Of a DNA stretch of 64,000 nucleotides, positions 25,183 to 34,004 are shown in pieces. This stretch comes from Paraktedonobacter carboxidivorans (lineage in GTDB: Bacteria > Chloroflexota > Ktedonobacteria > Ktedonobacterales > Ktedonobacteraceae): positions 1 through 64,000 of the forward strand of contig JBEVTI010000004.1 in the NCBI GenBank assembly GCA_041156125.1. Reading direction: 5' to 3'. Each line of letters starts with the position of its first letter. Within the stretch, counting starts at the first letter, position 1. A program made the position numbers and the translations under genes. The notes under the pieces were generated by a model that did no database searches, had not been told where the DNA came from, and was given only the letters and a program-made list of their open reading frames with translations.

Positions 25183-26055
25183 ATGCCTCGACCATTTCGT
25201 TTTGGCCTTGTCGCGGCCTATGCCCCCTCGCGTTCCATCTGGATAAGCCTTGCTCAACGAGTTGAGGAACTTGGCTACTCCACTCTCTTGATCCCAGATC
25301 GTACATCCGCGAGTACCCTGGCTCCTATGCCAGCCCTTGCTGTCGCGGCCTCGGTCACTACCTCGCTACGCATTGGTAGTTATGTGTTTTGTAATGGCTA
25401 TCGTCATCCCGTGCTGCTCGCCAGAGAGGCTGCCACGCTTGATCTGCTCTCCGAGGGCCGCTTTGAACTCGGCCTGGGAGCAGGTGTCTCTGCAAACGAG
25501 TTTGAGCAGATGGGCATACCCTTTGCCAGCGCGGGCACACGCCTCGAGGCTCTCGCAGAAACAATCCAGGTGCTGAAGCAGCTCTTCACGCAAGAGACGA
25601 CAACTTTCAAAGGCAAGCATTACACAATTAGCGAGCTAGAAGGCAACATCAAGGCGCAGCAGCAGCCCCATATGCCCATTCTCGTGGCAGGCGCGGGCGA
25701 GCGGATGCTCAAGCTGGCCGCCAGAGAAGCTAATATCATTGCGATCGGCACGCGCGGCGCGGACCCGACAGGCCCTTCTTTAGAGCAAAAGATCACCTGG
25801 ATAAAGGAGGCTGCTGGCGAGCGTTTCGCGGACCTGGAACTGAGCCAATCAATCTTTGATCTGGAAATTACCGATAGCCAGGCCCCGTTCAGGGAGACAG
25901 GAGGGTGGCGCGTGCCAAAAAGACCCCTGACTACCGAGCAGGCGGTTGCTCATCTGCTTACAGAGCGCGAGCGCTACGGGTTCTCCTACCTCCAGCTCTC
26001 GACAGGGCAGATGGAAAATTTTGTCCCTGTGCTTGCGCAATTGGCTGGTAAATAA
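25183..26055 (+). CDS. LLM-class flavin-dependent oxidoreductase
   Basis: A 290-residue luciferase-like TIM-barrel protein starting MPRPFRFGLVAAYAPSR. It shows RIGSYVFCNGYRHPVLLAREAATLD, GRFELGLGAGV, IPILVAGAGERMLKLA-type sequence and a C-terminal YGFSYLQLS strand. The tail of about 45 residues is shorter than in the 7.2-kb relative. Divergent to a TetR regulator, it is probably an inducible flavin- or F420-dependent oxidoreductase acting on the compound sensed by TetR. The ATG at 25183 is preferred over an in-frame ATG at 25129 because the upstream 18 residues are not family-like and GGGGAAG precedes it. Confidence 0.82.
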   Translation: MPRPFRFGLVAAYAPSRSIWISLAQRVEELGYSTLLIPDRTSASTLAPMPALAVAASVTTSLRIGSYVFCNGYRHPVLLAREAATLDLLSEGRFELGLGAGVSANEFEQMGIPFASAGTRLEALAETIQVLKQLFTQETTTFKGKHYTISELEGNIKAQQQPHMPILVAGAGERMLKLAAREANIIAIGTRGADPTGPSLEQKITWIKEAAGERFADLELSQSIFDLEITDSQAPFRETGGWRVPKRPLTTEQAVAHLLTERERYGFSYLQLSTGQMENFVPVLAQLAGK

Positions 26056-26075
26056 AACAGGAACAGCAAACACGC

Positions 26076-26102
26076 AGAGGCTCTTGCCGCAGAAGAGCCT
26101 CT
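26076..26102 (+). terminator. Terminator after LLM gene
   Basis: A 10-bp perfect stem AGAGGCTCTT/AAGAGCCTCT with a 7-base loop and a short T stretch, 20 bases after the stop codon. Confidence 0.65.
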
Positions 26103-26180
26103 TTGGCTCTACTGTGAAATGCAACAATCATTGTGATAGTGCAGGAAAGATCGGTCGGACGCTGGAAAGGCTAGAGAGCA

Positions 26181-27137
26181 ATGCTAACGCTGGTTATCGC
26201 TGTGGGACTGCTCGTCGTGGGAGTGGGTCTGCTGCTGCTGGGGGCGGACTGGTTTCTCGATGGGGCGGGCGATCTCGCGCGTGTACTTGGCATTAGCACG
26301 CTTGTCCTGGGAGTTCTATTGGCGGGACTGGAACCAGAGGAGATGCTGACCGCCGCGCTTGCCTCTGCACGCGGTGCTCCAGCCCTTGCTGTAGGGAATG
26401 TCGTGGGCACGAATGTCACCATTGTAACTGCTGCTCTGGGCCTTTCAGCGTTACTCTACCCTATGGTGATCGAACGAAGCGTGCGCCGCCAGGCTGTAAT
26501 CGCCACGCTGGTCTCAATTCTACCCATAGCGTTGCTCTTTCTGGGTGTTGTCAGCCAGTTGGAGGGGGTACTCTTGCTGGTCGTCTTTGCTGGCTACACC
26601 TTCTTGCTCTGGTACACGGACCAGGCTGCCGTCAAGCGCGCCGCTGAGCAGACTGTGGATGATGATGACGATGATGACCAGGATCGCACTCGCCTGTCCT
26701 GGAAACCAGTCATATTGACCGGCGGTGGACTGCTGGCCATGGCTGTAGGAGGGCCAGCTATAGTTGAAGGTGCCTTACGCCTGACGCAAGCGCTTGGGCT
26801 GAGTCAGGGTGTGATTGGGGCCACCATCGTCTCGCTGGGCACGGGAGCGGAAATGCTCGCTCTAGGAGTAAGCGCGGCCCGTAAAAAACGCTCAGAGATC
26901 CTGGTAGGCGGCATTCTCGGCTCGTTTGCCTACAATCTGCTGGTCACGCTTGGACTCGCTGCCGCTATCCACGCGCTGCCAGTTGATCCCCATGTGACCT
27001 TTGTCGCCTTGCCCATCATGCTCGCGGTTCACCTGCTGCTCCTGCTGCTCCTCTGGTACGGGAAGATTCCTCGCGTCATGGGAGCTCTGCTGCTGGGAGT
27101 CTATCTCGCTTACCTCGTGGTTGTAGTACGAGTCTAG
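26181..27137 (+). CDS. Sodium/calcium exchanger-family (CaCA) membrane protein
   Basis: A 318-residue cation antiporter with about ten transmembrane segments in two inverted halves. The alpha-1 repeat shows GISTLVLGVLLAGLEPEEML and PALAVGNVVGTNVTIV; alpha-2 shows GLSQGVIGATIVSLGTGAEMLALG and ILVGGILGSFAYNLLVT. These contain the paired acidic residues (Glu in LEPEE, Glu in TGAEM) used for cation binding. The halves are joined by a cytoplasmic loop with a run of seven aspartates, possibly a calcium sensor. Transport of Ca2+ or another divalent ion against Na+ or H+ is inferred from family. It is a single-gene unit, convergent with the LuxR gene. Confidence 0.88.
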   Translation: MLTLVIAVGLLVVGVGLLLLGADWFLDGAGDLARVLGISTLVLGVLLAGLEPEEMLTAALASARGAPALAVGNVVGTNVTIVTAALGLSALLYPMVIERSVRRQAVIATLVSILPIALLFLGVVSQLEGVLLLVVFAGYTFLLWYTDQAAVKRAAEQTVDDDDDDDQDRTRLSWKPVILTGGGLLAMAVGGPAIVEGALRLTQALGLSQGVIGATIVSLGTGAEMLALGVSAARKKRSEILVGGILGSFAYNLLVTLGLAAAIHALPVDPHVTFVALPIMLAVHLLLLLLLWYGKIPRVMGALLLGVYLAYLVVVVRV

Positions 27138-27243
27138 CATCGGCATAGCAGTTATCTGGGTAGCTCCACTAAATGCATAGTGAACTTGCCTGGCTAAACA
27201 AGGCCTTCTCTGCTTGTTGAGGCAAGACAAACGCTGCCTCGTC

Positions 27244-30200
27244 TTAAAGGAGGTCACGGGCTTGCGCCTGGAGAATCGCCTGTGCCCGGCTATTTATATG
27301 CAATTTCTCGTAAATGTGGTGGATATGCCATTTGATGGTACTGACCTCTACAACCATCTGACGCGCAATGGCTTGATTGGAGAGGCCCTGGCTGAGCAGC
27401 CGTAAGACCTCCTTTTCGCGCTCGGTCAGAAACACCTGAGGGGAAGCCGTAGCGTTAGCTTCCTGCTGTGAGGATGGTTGTTCAGCCTCCACTTGCACAC
27501 CCAGTTCGCGCAGCACTGTTTGTACGAAGGGCAGTGCTATCTCAGGTGATAACTCGGCCTGCTTGAGCAGGGGCAGCAGCAACGGCAGCATAGGCTGGCC
27601 CATCTCCACAAATATATTGATGTAGCCTTCAGGTTCAGCCTGCCGTAAGGCGCGTTTGATATTCTCGAGCGCCTCTGCTATGCGTCCCAGTTCCTGGTAT
27701 GCCAGCGCCTGGAGAATTAACATACGCATCAGGGCCAGGCTACGGCCAGCCTGTTCAGCCGCCTGGATAGGCCAGTTCAACCAGCGGGCCGTCTCCTCTG
27801 GACGATGCTGGCCGAGGCGGATGTAGGCCAGTCCCCAGGTCTCTGTCTGGGCGGCATAGCTTGCTCCCGGTGAAGCACCCACTTCGGCATCAACAGGATA
27901 AAACTGTTCCAGCCGCGCGAGAGCGCCACTATTGCGCTGGACAATCCAGAGACGCACGAGGAGATAGGCTGCATGCTGCCTGGACCAGAATAGAGCCGGT
28001 GGCTGCTGCCATAACAAGCTCTCAGCCTGCTGCATGATCTGTAAAACCTCTGGAGACGGCGCGGAGGACCCCCGCGCTTTGATCTGTTCCAGGTAGAGAA
28101 TTTGCGCCAGCAGGGCATAGGCGACGGGCAGAAAGGCCCGTTCTCCCAGCTTTTCGCACCATTCGATAGCTTGCTGCGCCCTCTCCCTGGCCGCTTCTAG
28201 CTGATTATTTTCGTAGAGGGCAATGCTAAAGAAGACAGCCATACTGCCTGTATATGGAAGATTGAACCCCTTCACGGTGTCCACGAGGCGCATGCTCTGC
28301 TCGCAGATGGTGATTACCTGGCTGAGTTGGCCCAGATGAGTCATAAACAGGGCCATTCCCAACATCCCTTTTTGCAGAACGAAAGGATCGTTATCGTTCA
28401 ATTGCTTGATCTGTCCAGCTTCCCATAAGTATTGAGTGGCCAGGCGGAAATCGCCACTAATCGCGGCCATAATTGCTTCGCTGCCCTTGACCGCGCTGCG
28501 CAGGAAAACCTGGGCGCGCGGCAATTCGCTCAAAGCGTGCTGACCCGACTTTTGTGCCTGTGCCAATTCACCTCTGGCTACCGCAATGATCATGCTTACC
28601 GCCGCCAGTTCACCTCTTGAAACTGTACCCTGCAGGCTTCCTGCGTCTGCCGCCTGTGCCTGCTCTACCCGTTGCAGATAAGCCTCTGCTAGATCTGACT
28701 GCCCCAGAAATGCTAGCGCCGTCGCATGATAGAAGCATAGCTCTGGCTGCGTCTTCTCCAGCGCGACAGGCAGGCGCGTGAGCCAGCCAAGTAGCACATC
28801 AAATTCCCCCTGCGAGAACATATCCCATATACGCTCGCGCAGCAGTGTAGTGATACGAGCGGCGTCCTGGAGGGCAAGCGCGTGGTGCATGGCTTCGTGA
28901 AGAAAGTCATGCTCATCAAACCATGTGCAGGCTCGCTGGTGCAAAAGCGGCAGAAGTGTAGGATTGCTTTTAGACAGATGCACCTGCAAAACCCTGGCAA
29001 AGAGGGAATGATAGCGATAGGTGTATCGCTCATCATCAAGCGCGCTCACAAAAAGATTGGCCCTGGCCAGAGCTTCCAACGTCTCCTGGCATGCTCGCGC
29101 GGATATACCCACCTCCTCGCCAAGCACTGCCGCGCAAATTTCGGCCTCCAGGCGTCCGAGGACACAGGTGTGGAGAAGAAAGTTCAGGGTTGTCGCGGGC
29201 AACTGCGCGAGGATCTCATCGCTCAGATAGTCCAGCACAAAGCGATTGCTGCCCGCGAATTCGCGTACAAAAGCCGAGGCATCATGCTTCCCACGCAATG
29301 AAAGTGCCGCGAGTTGTAATCCCGCGATCCAGCCTTCTGTGCGCTCCTGGAGTAAGTTCACATCCACGGGGGCAAGCTGACAGTCCGTCGCGACCTGCAA
29401 GAATTGCTCGGCCTCCTCAGCATCGAAGCGCAGATCATTGATACGCAATTCCAGGACCTGTCCTCTCCCGCGCAGCCGCGAGAGTGGCAGGGGTGGATCG
29501 GAGCGCGTCAGGAGGATTAAGTGCAGGTGAGATGCCAGGTGATCGAGCAGGAAGATGACGGCCTGGTGAAGCGTTTCTGTGGTGATCAAATGATAGTCGT
29601 CGAGTACCAGCGTGATAGGTTGAAGCGCGCTGGCAACAATCTCATTGGCGAGCAGCGTCAGAAGCGTCTCCCAGGCAGGTGGCTGCGCCGATTTCAAGGC
29701 TGGCAACGAACTGCTGCCGATCAGCGGATCAAGCTGTTGCAGGGCGGCAATGACATAGGAAAGGAAACGCGTTGGTTGGTTATCGTCGAGTTCAAGTGAG
29801 ACCCAGGCTACGCTGGCGCGGTGACGAGCCACCCATTCCGCGAGCAGGGTTGTTTTGCCTGAACCAGCCTGAGCTGAGACGAGCGTGAGCGGACCTTGCG
29901 CCCGCCTTTCAAGCAATTCCAGCAGGCGTGGACGGGACACAAGTTGCGCTGGCACATGAGGGATGTGTACCTTGGGAGCCAGCAAGTAGGTCAAAGCAGG
30001 CCGTGCCTCTTGCGGCGCTTGCTCTGACCTGCTTTCCTCCTGTTCCACCTCCCGACTCTCAGGCCGCGAGTTGACTAACTGCGCGGACGATGAGGGGGAA
30101 CTCGCTGGCTCGCGCCTGGCGATGCTTAGCTGGAGATGCGCGGGCGTCAGATCGTCTGTCTTCCCCACATATTTTTTCAAGAGCCGCCCACCCTCACTAT

Positions 30201-30417
30201 GATACGCATACCAGTAGGCATCCCCGCGCTGCTTTTTCTCTTTGCGCAGCGTATAACGCCCCTGCTCAGTGATAAAGCCGAAAGAAGATATTTGCTGCAG
30301 CCAGTCAAACCAGGCCGCGCTTTCAGGCAGAATATCCAGCCGGGTATTCTCGTTAAAGAGCGCGTACCTCTGTAGTTCAGAGGACCAGGCCAGAGTATAG
30401 GTAATCACCTTGGGCAT
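27244..30417 (-). CDS. MalT-type LuxR-family ATP-dependent regulator
   Basis: A 1057-residue signal-transduction ATPase (STAND class). An N-terminal 95-residue domain (GDAYWYAYHSEGGRLLKKYVGK) resembles the small beta-domain that integrases use to bind arm sites and is not part of E. coli MalT. An NTPase follows from about 155, with Walker A SAQAGSGKTT at 181-190 and Walker B ITLVLDDYHLI, then winged-helix and tetratricopeptide-like helical repeats to about 985. The LuxR HTH is at the C-terminus (LTEREKEVLRLLSQGLSNQAIARQM). Such proteins activate transcription when a ligand binds the helical repeats. Met at 30417 (MPKVITYT) is preferred. The ligand and target genes are unknown. Confidence 0.88.
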   Translation of the reverse strand: MPKVITYTLAWSSELQRYALFNENTRLDILPESAAWFDWLQQISSFGFITEQGRYTLRKEKKQRGDAYWYAYHSEGGRLLKKYVGKTDDLTPAHLQLSIARREPASSPSSSAQLVNSRPESREVEQEESRSEQAPQEARPALTYLLAPKVHIPHVPAQLVSRPRLLELLERRAQGPLTLVSAQAGSGKTTLLAEWVARHRASVAWVSLELDDNQPTRFLSYVIAALQQLDPLIGSSSLPALKSAQPPAWETLLTLLANEIVASALQPITLVLDDYHLITTETLHQAVIFLLDHLASHLHLILLTRSDPPLPLSRLRGRGQVLELRINDLRFDAEEAEQFLQVATDCQLAPVDVNLLQERTEGWIAGLQLAALSLRGKHDASAFVREFAGSNRFVLDYLSDEILAQLPATTLNFLLHTCVLGRLEAEICAAVLGEEVGISARACQETLEALARANLFVSALDDERYTYRYHSLFARVLQVHLSKSNPTLLPLLHQRACTWFDEHDFLHEAMHHALALQDAARITTLLRERIWDMFSQGEFDVLLGWLTRLPVALEKTQPELCFYHATALAFLGQSDLAEAYLQRVEQAQAADAGSLQGTVSRGELAAVSMIIAVARGELAQAQKSGQHALSELPRAQVFLRSAVKGSEAIMAAISGDFRLATQYLWEAGQIKQLNDNDPFVLQKGMLGMALFMTHLGQLSQVITICEQSMRLVDTVKGFNLPYTGSMAVFFSIALYENNQLEAARERAQQAIEWCEKLGERAFLPVAYALLAQILYLEQIKARGSSAPSPEVLQIMQQAESLLWQQPPALFWSRQHAAYLLVRLWIVQRNSGALARLEQFYPVDAEVGASPGASYAAQTETWGLAYIRLGQHRPEETARWLNWPIQAAEQAGRSLALMRMLILQALAYQELGRIAEALENIKRALRQAEPEGYINIFVEMGQPMLPLLLPLLKQAELSPEIALPFVQTVLRELGVQVEAEQPSSQQEANATASPQVFLTEREKEVLRLLSQGLSNQAIARQMVVEVSTIKWHIHHIYEKLHINSRAQAILQAQARDLL

Positions 30418-30888
30418 TGGGTAACTCTCATAGCACAGTAGAAATGGACATTCTGACAGACGAATATGCAAGAGTATATGTGTTGGGTGAAAAAATTGCA
30501 AGGGGGTGGAGAGAAGAAACGGGACTGTTTAAAAGTCGCCTTCGCGCTTTGCAAGACCCCTTCCCACAGAGTCTGAGAGAGTGGAGCATGAGGGAGCCGG
30601 AACTCCCTCATGCTCCACTCTCTCATTTCCTCCAGGGCGGGCGGGTGGGATAAAAGATTTTTGAATAGCTCTGGGAAGAGAAATAATTATGATCTATCAG
30701 GCTTATTGGGGGCAGATTCTCAAGTAGCCTGATCGCTTAGCGTGTTGGGTAAAAAAGAGCTGGGGGTGAGGTCCAGGCGCCCGCACCAGAACCCATCCTT
30801 TTACCCATCTAAAGGCGGGAGCTTTTCAGGCTTCACTCTGTTATAACTGGAGCAGACAAAGAAATTCAATAAGGAAGGAGAAAAAGCT
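30418..30888. other. Divergent intergenic region with long hairpin
   Basis: It lies between the LuxR gene and the P450 operon. Besides the hairpin at 30574-30625 I see no reading frame with support. AAGGAGGAGAAAAAGCT just before 30889 is the ribosome-binding site of the next gene. Confidence 0.5.
30574..30625. repeat. 23-bp perfect hairpin
   Basis: Arms 30574-30596 and 30603-30625 are exact reverse complements around CCGGAA. It sits in a divergent upstream region rather than after a gene, so a simple terminator role is not obvious; it could terminate antisense transcription or bind a regulator. Confidence 0.75.
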
Positions 30889-31116
30889 ATGCCGGGCATT
30901 CAGTGCCAGATCCGTGTGAAGACGCATATCAGTGCAGAGTGGAGCAACTGGTTTGATGGCTTGCTTGTCACGAACGAAGCGCGTGGTGAAACAATACTCA
31001 CAGGAACGCTCATTGATGATGCAGCTGTGTATGGAGTACTTATGAAGATGCGCGATATCGGTTTACCACTCCTGGCATTCCAGCGAGTTCCCCTTCAAGA
31101 GGAAAGAGAAGCATGA
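30889..31116 (+). CDS. Small protein coupled to P450
   Basis: A 75-residue soluble protein, MPGIQCQIRVKTHISAEWSN at the start, with alternating strands and one helix (AAVYGVLMKMRDIGLPLLAF). I do not recognise a named family, but the layout (two strands, short motif W-FDGL, a GETILTGTLIDDAA turn) looks like a small ferredoxin-like sensor or accessory fold. The stop overlaps the P450 start as ATGA, so synthesis is coupled and a physical or pathway link is likely. The ATG has a strong AAGGAGGAG site. Confidence 0.65.
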   Translation: MPGIQCQIRVKTHISAEWSNWFDGLLVTNEARGETILTGTLIDDAAVYGVLMKMRDIGLPLLAFQRVPLQEEREA

Positions 31117-32477
31117 ACGAACAGCAGATAGCATGGCAGATTGGCGCGCACGACGCCCCACCACCTCCAACGATAGCAGCGGAACTGGCGCAAACGTATG
31201 CACAGGGCGGGAACCAGTTGCCTGTGCTCCTCGCGTGTTACCGGGCCTATGGCCCAATTTTTCGCGTACCCAGGCAGGAGAAACCTCTCACTGTGCTGGC
31301 TGGACCGGCGGCGAATGTTTTTGTGGGACGCTATATGACCGAGATCCTCAGTGAACAAGCCTTCTGGGAGGGCTTTATTGAGGAGTATACCGGTAAAGAA
31401 GCACAGGTCTCTCATGAGGGAGAGATGAATCGCGCTCGTCGTGCCCTACTCAGCCCTGGCTACTCGCGGGGCAGAATTCTGGATCGTCTGCCCTTGCTGG
31501 CTGATTTGACTCACCAGCAGACCGCGAGTTGGCAGCCAGGACAAAGTGTGCGCTTTTTTCCCTGGGTGCAGCAGGTGATCGCGGAACAACTCGGCCAGTT
31601 GCTCGCGCACCATGGAACAGAGGACTACGTGCCTGATCTCGCTACATTTCTGAGCACAACGATCCAGACGACGATGACGAAGAGTCAGGCCAGAGCAGCT
31701 TTGCAAGCTCCCTCGTATCTGCACGCGAAAGAGCGCATTCTTGAGTTTGGACGCAAAATCGTCGCGGATCATCGCGCAACCCCGCCAGGTCAGGACAGGC
31801 AGCCCGATGTCGTCGATGATCTGCTGATGGCGGCTGCGCGCGGCGGGCGAGATATAGCGGATCAGCAACTGGCTTTCGGCGCGCTTGGTCCCTTCCTGGC
31901 AGGGCTGCATACCGTGTCCTTCGCCTCCTGCTCCCTGCTCTATGCCCTCCTCGCGCACCCGCAGATCTGCGCGCGCGTGGTCGAGGAAGCCGACGCGGTC
32001 TTTGCCCAGGGCACGTTGAGTTGGGAGCGGCTCAAAGAGATGCATGCCCTGCACGGCGCGGCCATGGAAGCCTTGCGCCTCTATTCAGGTGCCAGCGGGC
32101 ATAACTGCCAGGCCATCCAGCCGTTCAGCTTTGCCGGTTATGGCGTCGAGGCGGGCGAGGATGTCTTTGTGGCTATGACTGTCGCGCACTTTTTACCTGA
32201 GCTATTCCCGCAGCCAGAGAGCTTCGATAGCGACCGCTACAGCGAGCCACGCAATGAGCACCGCCAGCGCGGAGCCTACGCACCCTTCGGCCTGGGCGAT
32301 CATTCTTGCCTGGGCGCTGGCATCGCGGAAGTGCAGTTAATGGCCACGCTAGCCACCCTGCTCGCGCAATATGAACTCGAACTCGATCCAGCCGATTATC
32401 GTATGCAGCCATTAGCGCAGTCCCAGAAAACACCGCAGCACGAACTGCGCGTGTCTATTGTCAAACCAAGAGCGTAA
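31113..32477 (+). CDS. Cytochrome P450
   Basis: A 454-residue heme monooxygenase. The heme-binding loop FGLGDHSCLGAG supplies the Cys thiolate. The K-helix ExxR is in AAMEALRLYSG, and the I-helix region LAFGALGPFLAGLHTVSF lacks the usual acidic-Thr pair (Gly-Leu-His-Thr instead), which may mean atypical oxygen activation. No membrane anchor is seen, so it is soluble, and no ferredoxin gene is nearby. It is encoded in an operon after a 75-residue protein and before a VC0807-like membrane protein. The substrate is unknown. Confidence 0.88.
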   Translation: MNEQQIAWQIGAHDAPPPPTIAAELAQTYAQGGNQLPVLLACYRAYGPIFRVPRQEKPLTVLAGPAANVFVGRYMTEILSEQAFWEGFIEEYTGKEAQVSHEGEMNRARRALLSPGYSRGRILDRLPLLADLTHQQTASWQPGQSVRFFPWVQQVIAEQLGQLLAHHGTEDYVPDLATFLSTTIQTTMTKSQARAALQAPSYLHAKERILEFGRKIVADHRATPPGQDRQPDVVDDLLMAAARGGRDIADQQLAFGALGPFLAGLHTVSFASCSLLYALLAHPQICARVVEEADAVFAQGTLSWERLKEMHALHGAAMEALRLYSGASGHNCQAIQPFSFAGYGVEAGEDVFVAMTVAHFLPELFPQPESFDSDRYSEPRNEHRQRGAYAPFGLGDHSCLGAGIAEVQLMATLATLLAQYELELDPADYRMQPLAQSQKTPQHELRVSIVKPRA

Positions 32478-32515
32478 AACGCACTTTTTATTGATACAGC
32501 AAGGAGAACTATCCC

Positions 32516-33187
32516 ATGGAAAATCAAGCATCTCAAGCCAAGACGACATTTACCTCGGGCATCTGGCGCTCATTAATCATAACTATTGGCCTCACCGCCG
32601 TGCTACCCTATATCGTTTATCGCCTGGCCAGCCTCTACATGCCCGATGTACCCGCTCTACTGCTGGCAGGCATCCCACCGGCTGCCGCGACAGCGCTGGA
32701 CCTGCTGCGCACGCGCCGCGTCAACCTCTTTGGGATGTTCGCCTTGCTGGCAATCGCGCTAAACCTGGTCTCGGCACTGCTGTTTAAGGATGCCAGACTA
32801 CTGCTTGTCAGCAATTCTCTGATGCCGGGAGTTTATGGCGCAATTATGCTCATTTCGGTCTTGCGGGGCAAACCAATTCTGCTCACCCTTATTCGCAGCA
32901 CACTGGCAGGCGCGCCACCAGCCGAACGCGCACAACTGGAAAAGCGCTGGCTGGCCAATAGCAGTTCATCTTTCAGCTTCGTCACGACCCTCTGGGGCGT
33001 GGGCTTACTCGCTGTGCCAGTGATCTCCATCACACTCATCTATACGCTGACGGTGCAGCAATACGCGCCCATCGGTCCGATTATCCAGTATGCCATGTTT
33101 GGTACCCTCTTGCTGATCTCGCACATCTCTTCTCTTATACGACGGGTTCGCAAAAATCGCGCGCAGGTCCAGCAACATCTGGCATAA
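32516..33187 (+). CDS. VC0807-like integral membrane protein
   Basis: A 223-residue protein with about six transmembrane segments (SLIITIGLTAVLPYIVY near residue 20, FGMFALLAIALNLVSALL, MPGVYGAIMLISVL, two later, and FGTLLLISHISSLI). The arrangement, with conserved LLAGIPPAAATALDLLRTRRV and TLWGVGLL segments, matches the uncharacterised VC0807 family. It starts 38 bases after the P450 gene behind an AAGGAG site and is probably cotranscribed. No transport or enzyme function is established. Confidence 0.75.
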   Translation: MENQASQAKTTFTSGIWRSLIITIGLTAVLPYIVYRLASLYMPDVPALLLAGIPPAAATALDLLRTRRVNLFGMFALLAIALNLVSALLFKDARLLLVSNSLMPGVYGAIMLISVLRGKPILLTLIRSTLAGAPPAERAQLEKRWLANSSSSFSFVTTLWGVGLLAVPVISITLIYTLTVQQYAPIGPIIQYAMFGTLLLISHISSLIRRVRKNRAQVQQHLA

Positions 33188-33499
33188 CCGGCCAGCAACA
33201 TGAGAAGTTATCCCTGATTTTGCACCACAAGCAGGAAATAAGCGCAGTGGTTGCTCAAAGTCAGGGATGATTTTGTACCTCGAAGTAGTACCTGGCCATA
33301 TCACTGACCAATATAGTGACCTCGTATACGCTTGAAATGGCTTCTAGCCCTGATCTTCGTCTTTTAATCCCCTTTCAACAAGACACATATCATGGTTCTC
33401 CGACTGGTTTGGTGGTGAACATTTGTTTACCTGATCGCTCTGATGCTATACTCAAAAGGAGGAACGTTCATTATCCCTTGGAAGTGGAAGGAGCCATCG
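33188..33499. other. Intergenic region
   Basis: Apart from the repeat at 33206-33275 there is no gene. A TATACT word near 33448 followed by AAAAGGAGG at about 33454 could form the promoter and ribosome-binding site of the truncated hydrolase gene. Confidence 0.4.
33206..33275. repeat. Nested-stem repeat element, copy 2 (short form)
   Basis: ATCCCTGATTTTG (33210-33222) pairs with CAAAGTCAGGGAT (33256-33268), with one G-T wobble, and CCAC/GTGG extends the stem inside. Both ends resemble those of the element at 35281-35452, but the interior hairpins are absent. It follows the VC0807-like gene. Confidence 0.55.
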
Positions 33500-33760
33500 A
33501 TGCATCCCATCCAACTGGCACTCAACCAGATTGTTGATGTCGGCTTACCCGGTGCTTTCGTCTACATCGAAGATGCCCAGAAGACATCCCAGTTCTACAC
33601 TGCTGGCTTTGCCGATCTGGCAACCCAGCAACGGATGACTCAAGAGAGCAGGTATCGCATCGGGAGCACGATGAAAACCTTCACCGCGGTCGTGCTGCTG
33701 CAACTGGTCGCTCAAGGAAAGCTGGCAGTCGGGAGCTCCCCCGTTTTTCGGAGGAGATGA
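33500..33760 (+). pseudogene. Serine beta-lactamase-like hydrolase, N-terminal fragment
   Basis: An 86-residue frame starts MHPIQLALNQIVDVGLPGAFVY and contains the class C beta-lactamase/penicillin-binding active-site motif SxxK in IGSTMKTFTAVVLLQLV. After GKLAVGSS the family sequence ends abruptly and the frame stops. Intact family members have about 350 or more residues, so the Tyr motif and the rest of the fold are gone. The following 240 bases contain no continuation in any frame that I can recognise. I regard it as a truncated remnant. Confidence 0.7.
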
Positions 33761-34004
33761 GAGCTCTGGCGTACAGTGGTGGGACGAAGACGTCGTAGCA
33801 TTCACCTTGTCAAGCAGCAGGCAAGAAGCGGTGTTGCCGCTCTGCTTTTGCAGGCAAGCAGGACTTTGTTCAAAAAAACAGAAGTTGATCGAAGAAGGTA
33901 AGCTGAATAAAGTGAAGCTTCGGTACCAAAGACTATGAAGTGTGAGTTCTCAATGGTATAATTATCAGGAAATCGCCTATAGTTGTTTCTTGCAGAGGCA
34001 GACC

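Noticed and set aside
33760..34004. Continuation of the beta-lactamase-like gene in another frame
   Set aside because: I read all three frames and found no hydrolase motifs or family sequence.
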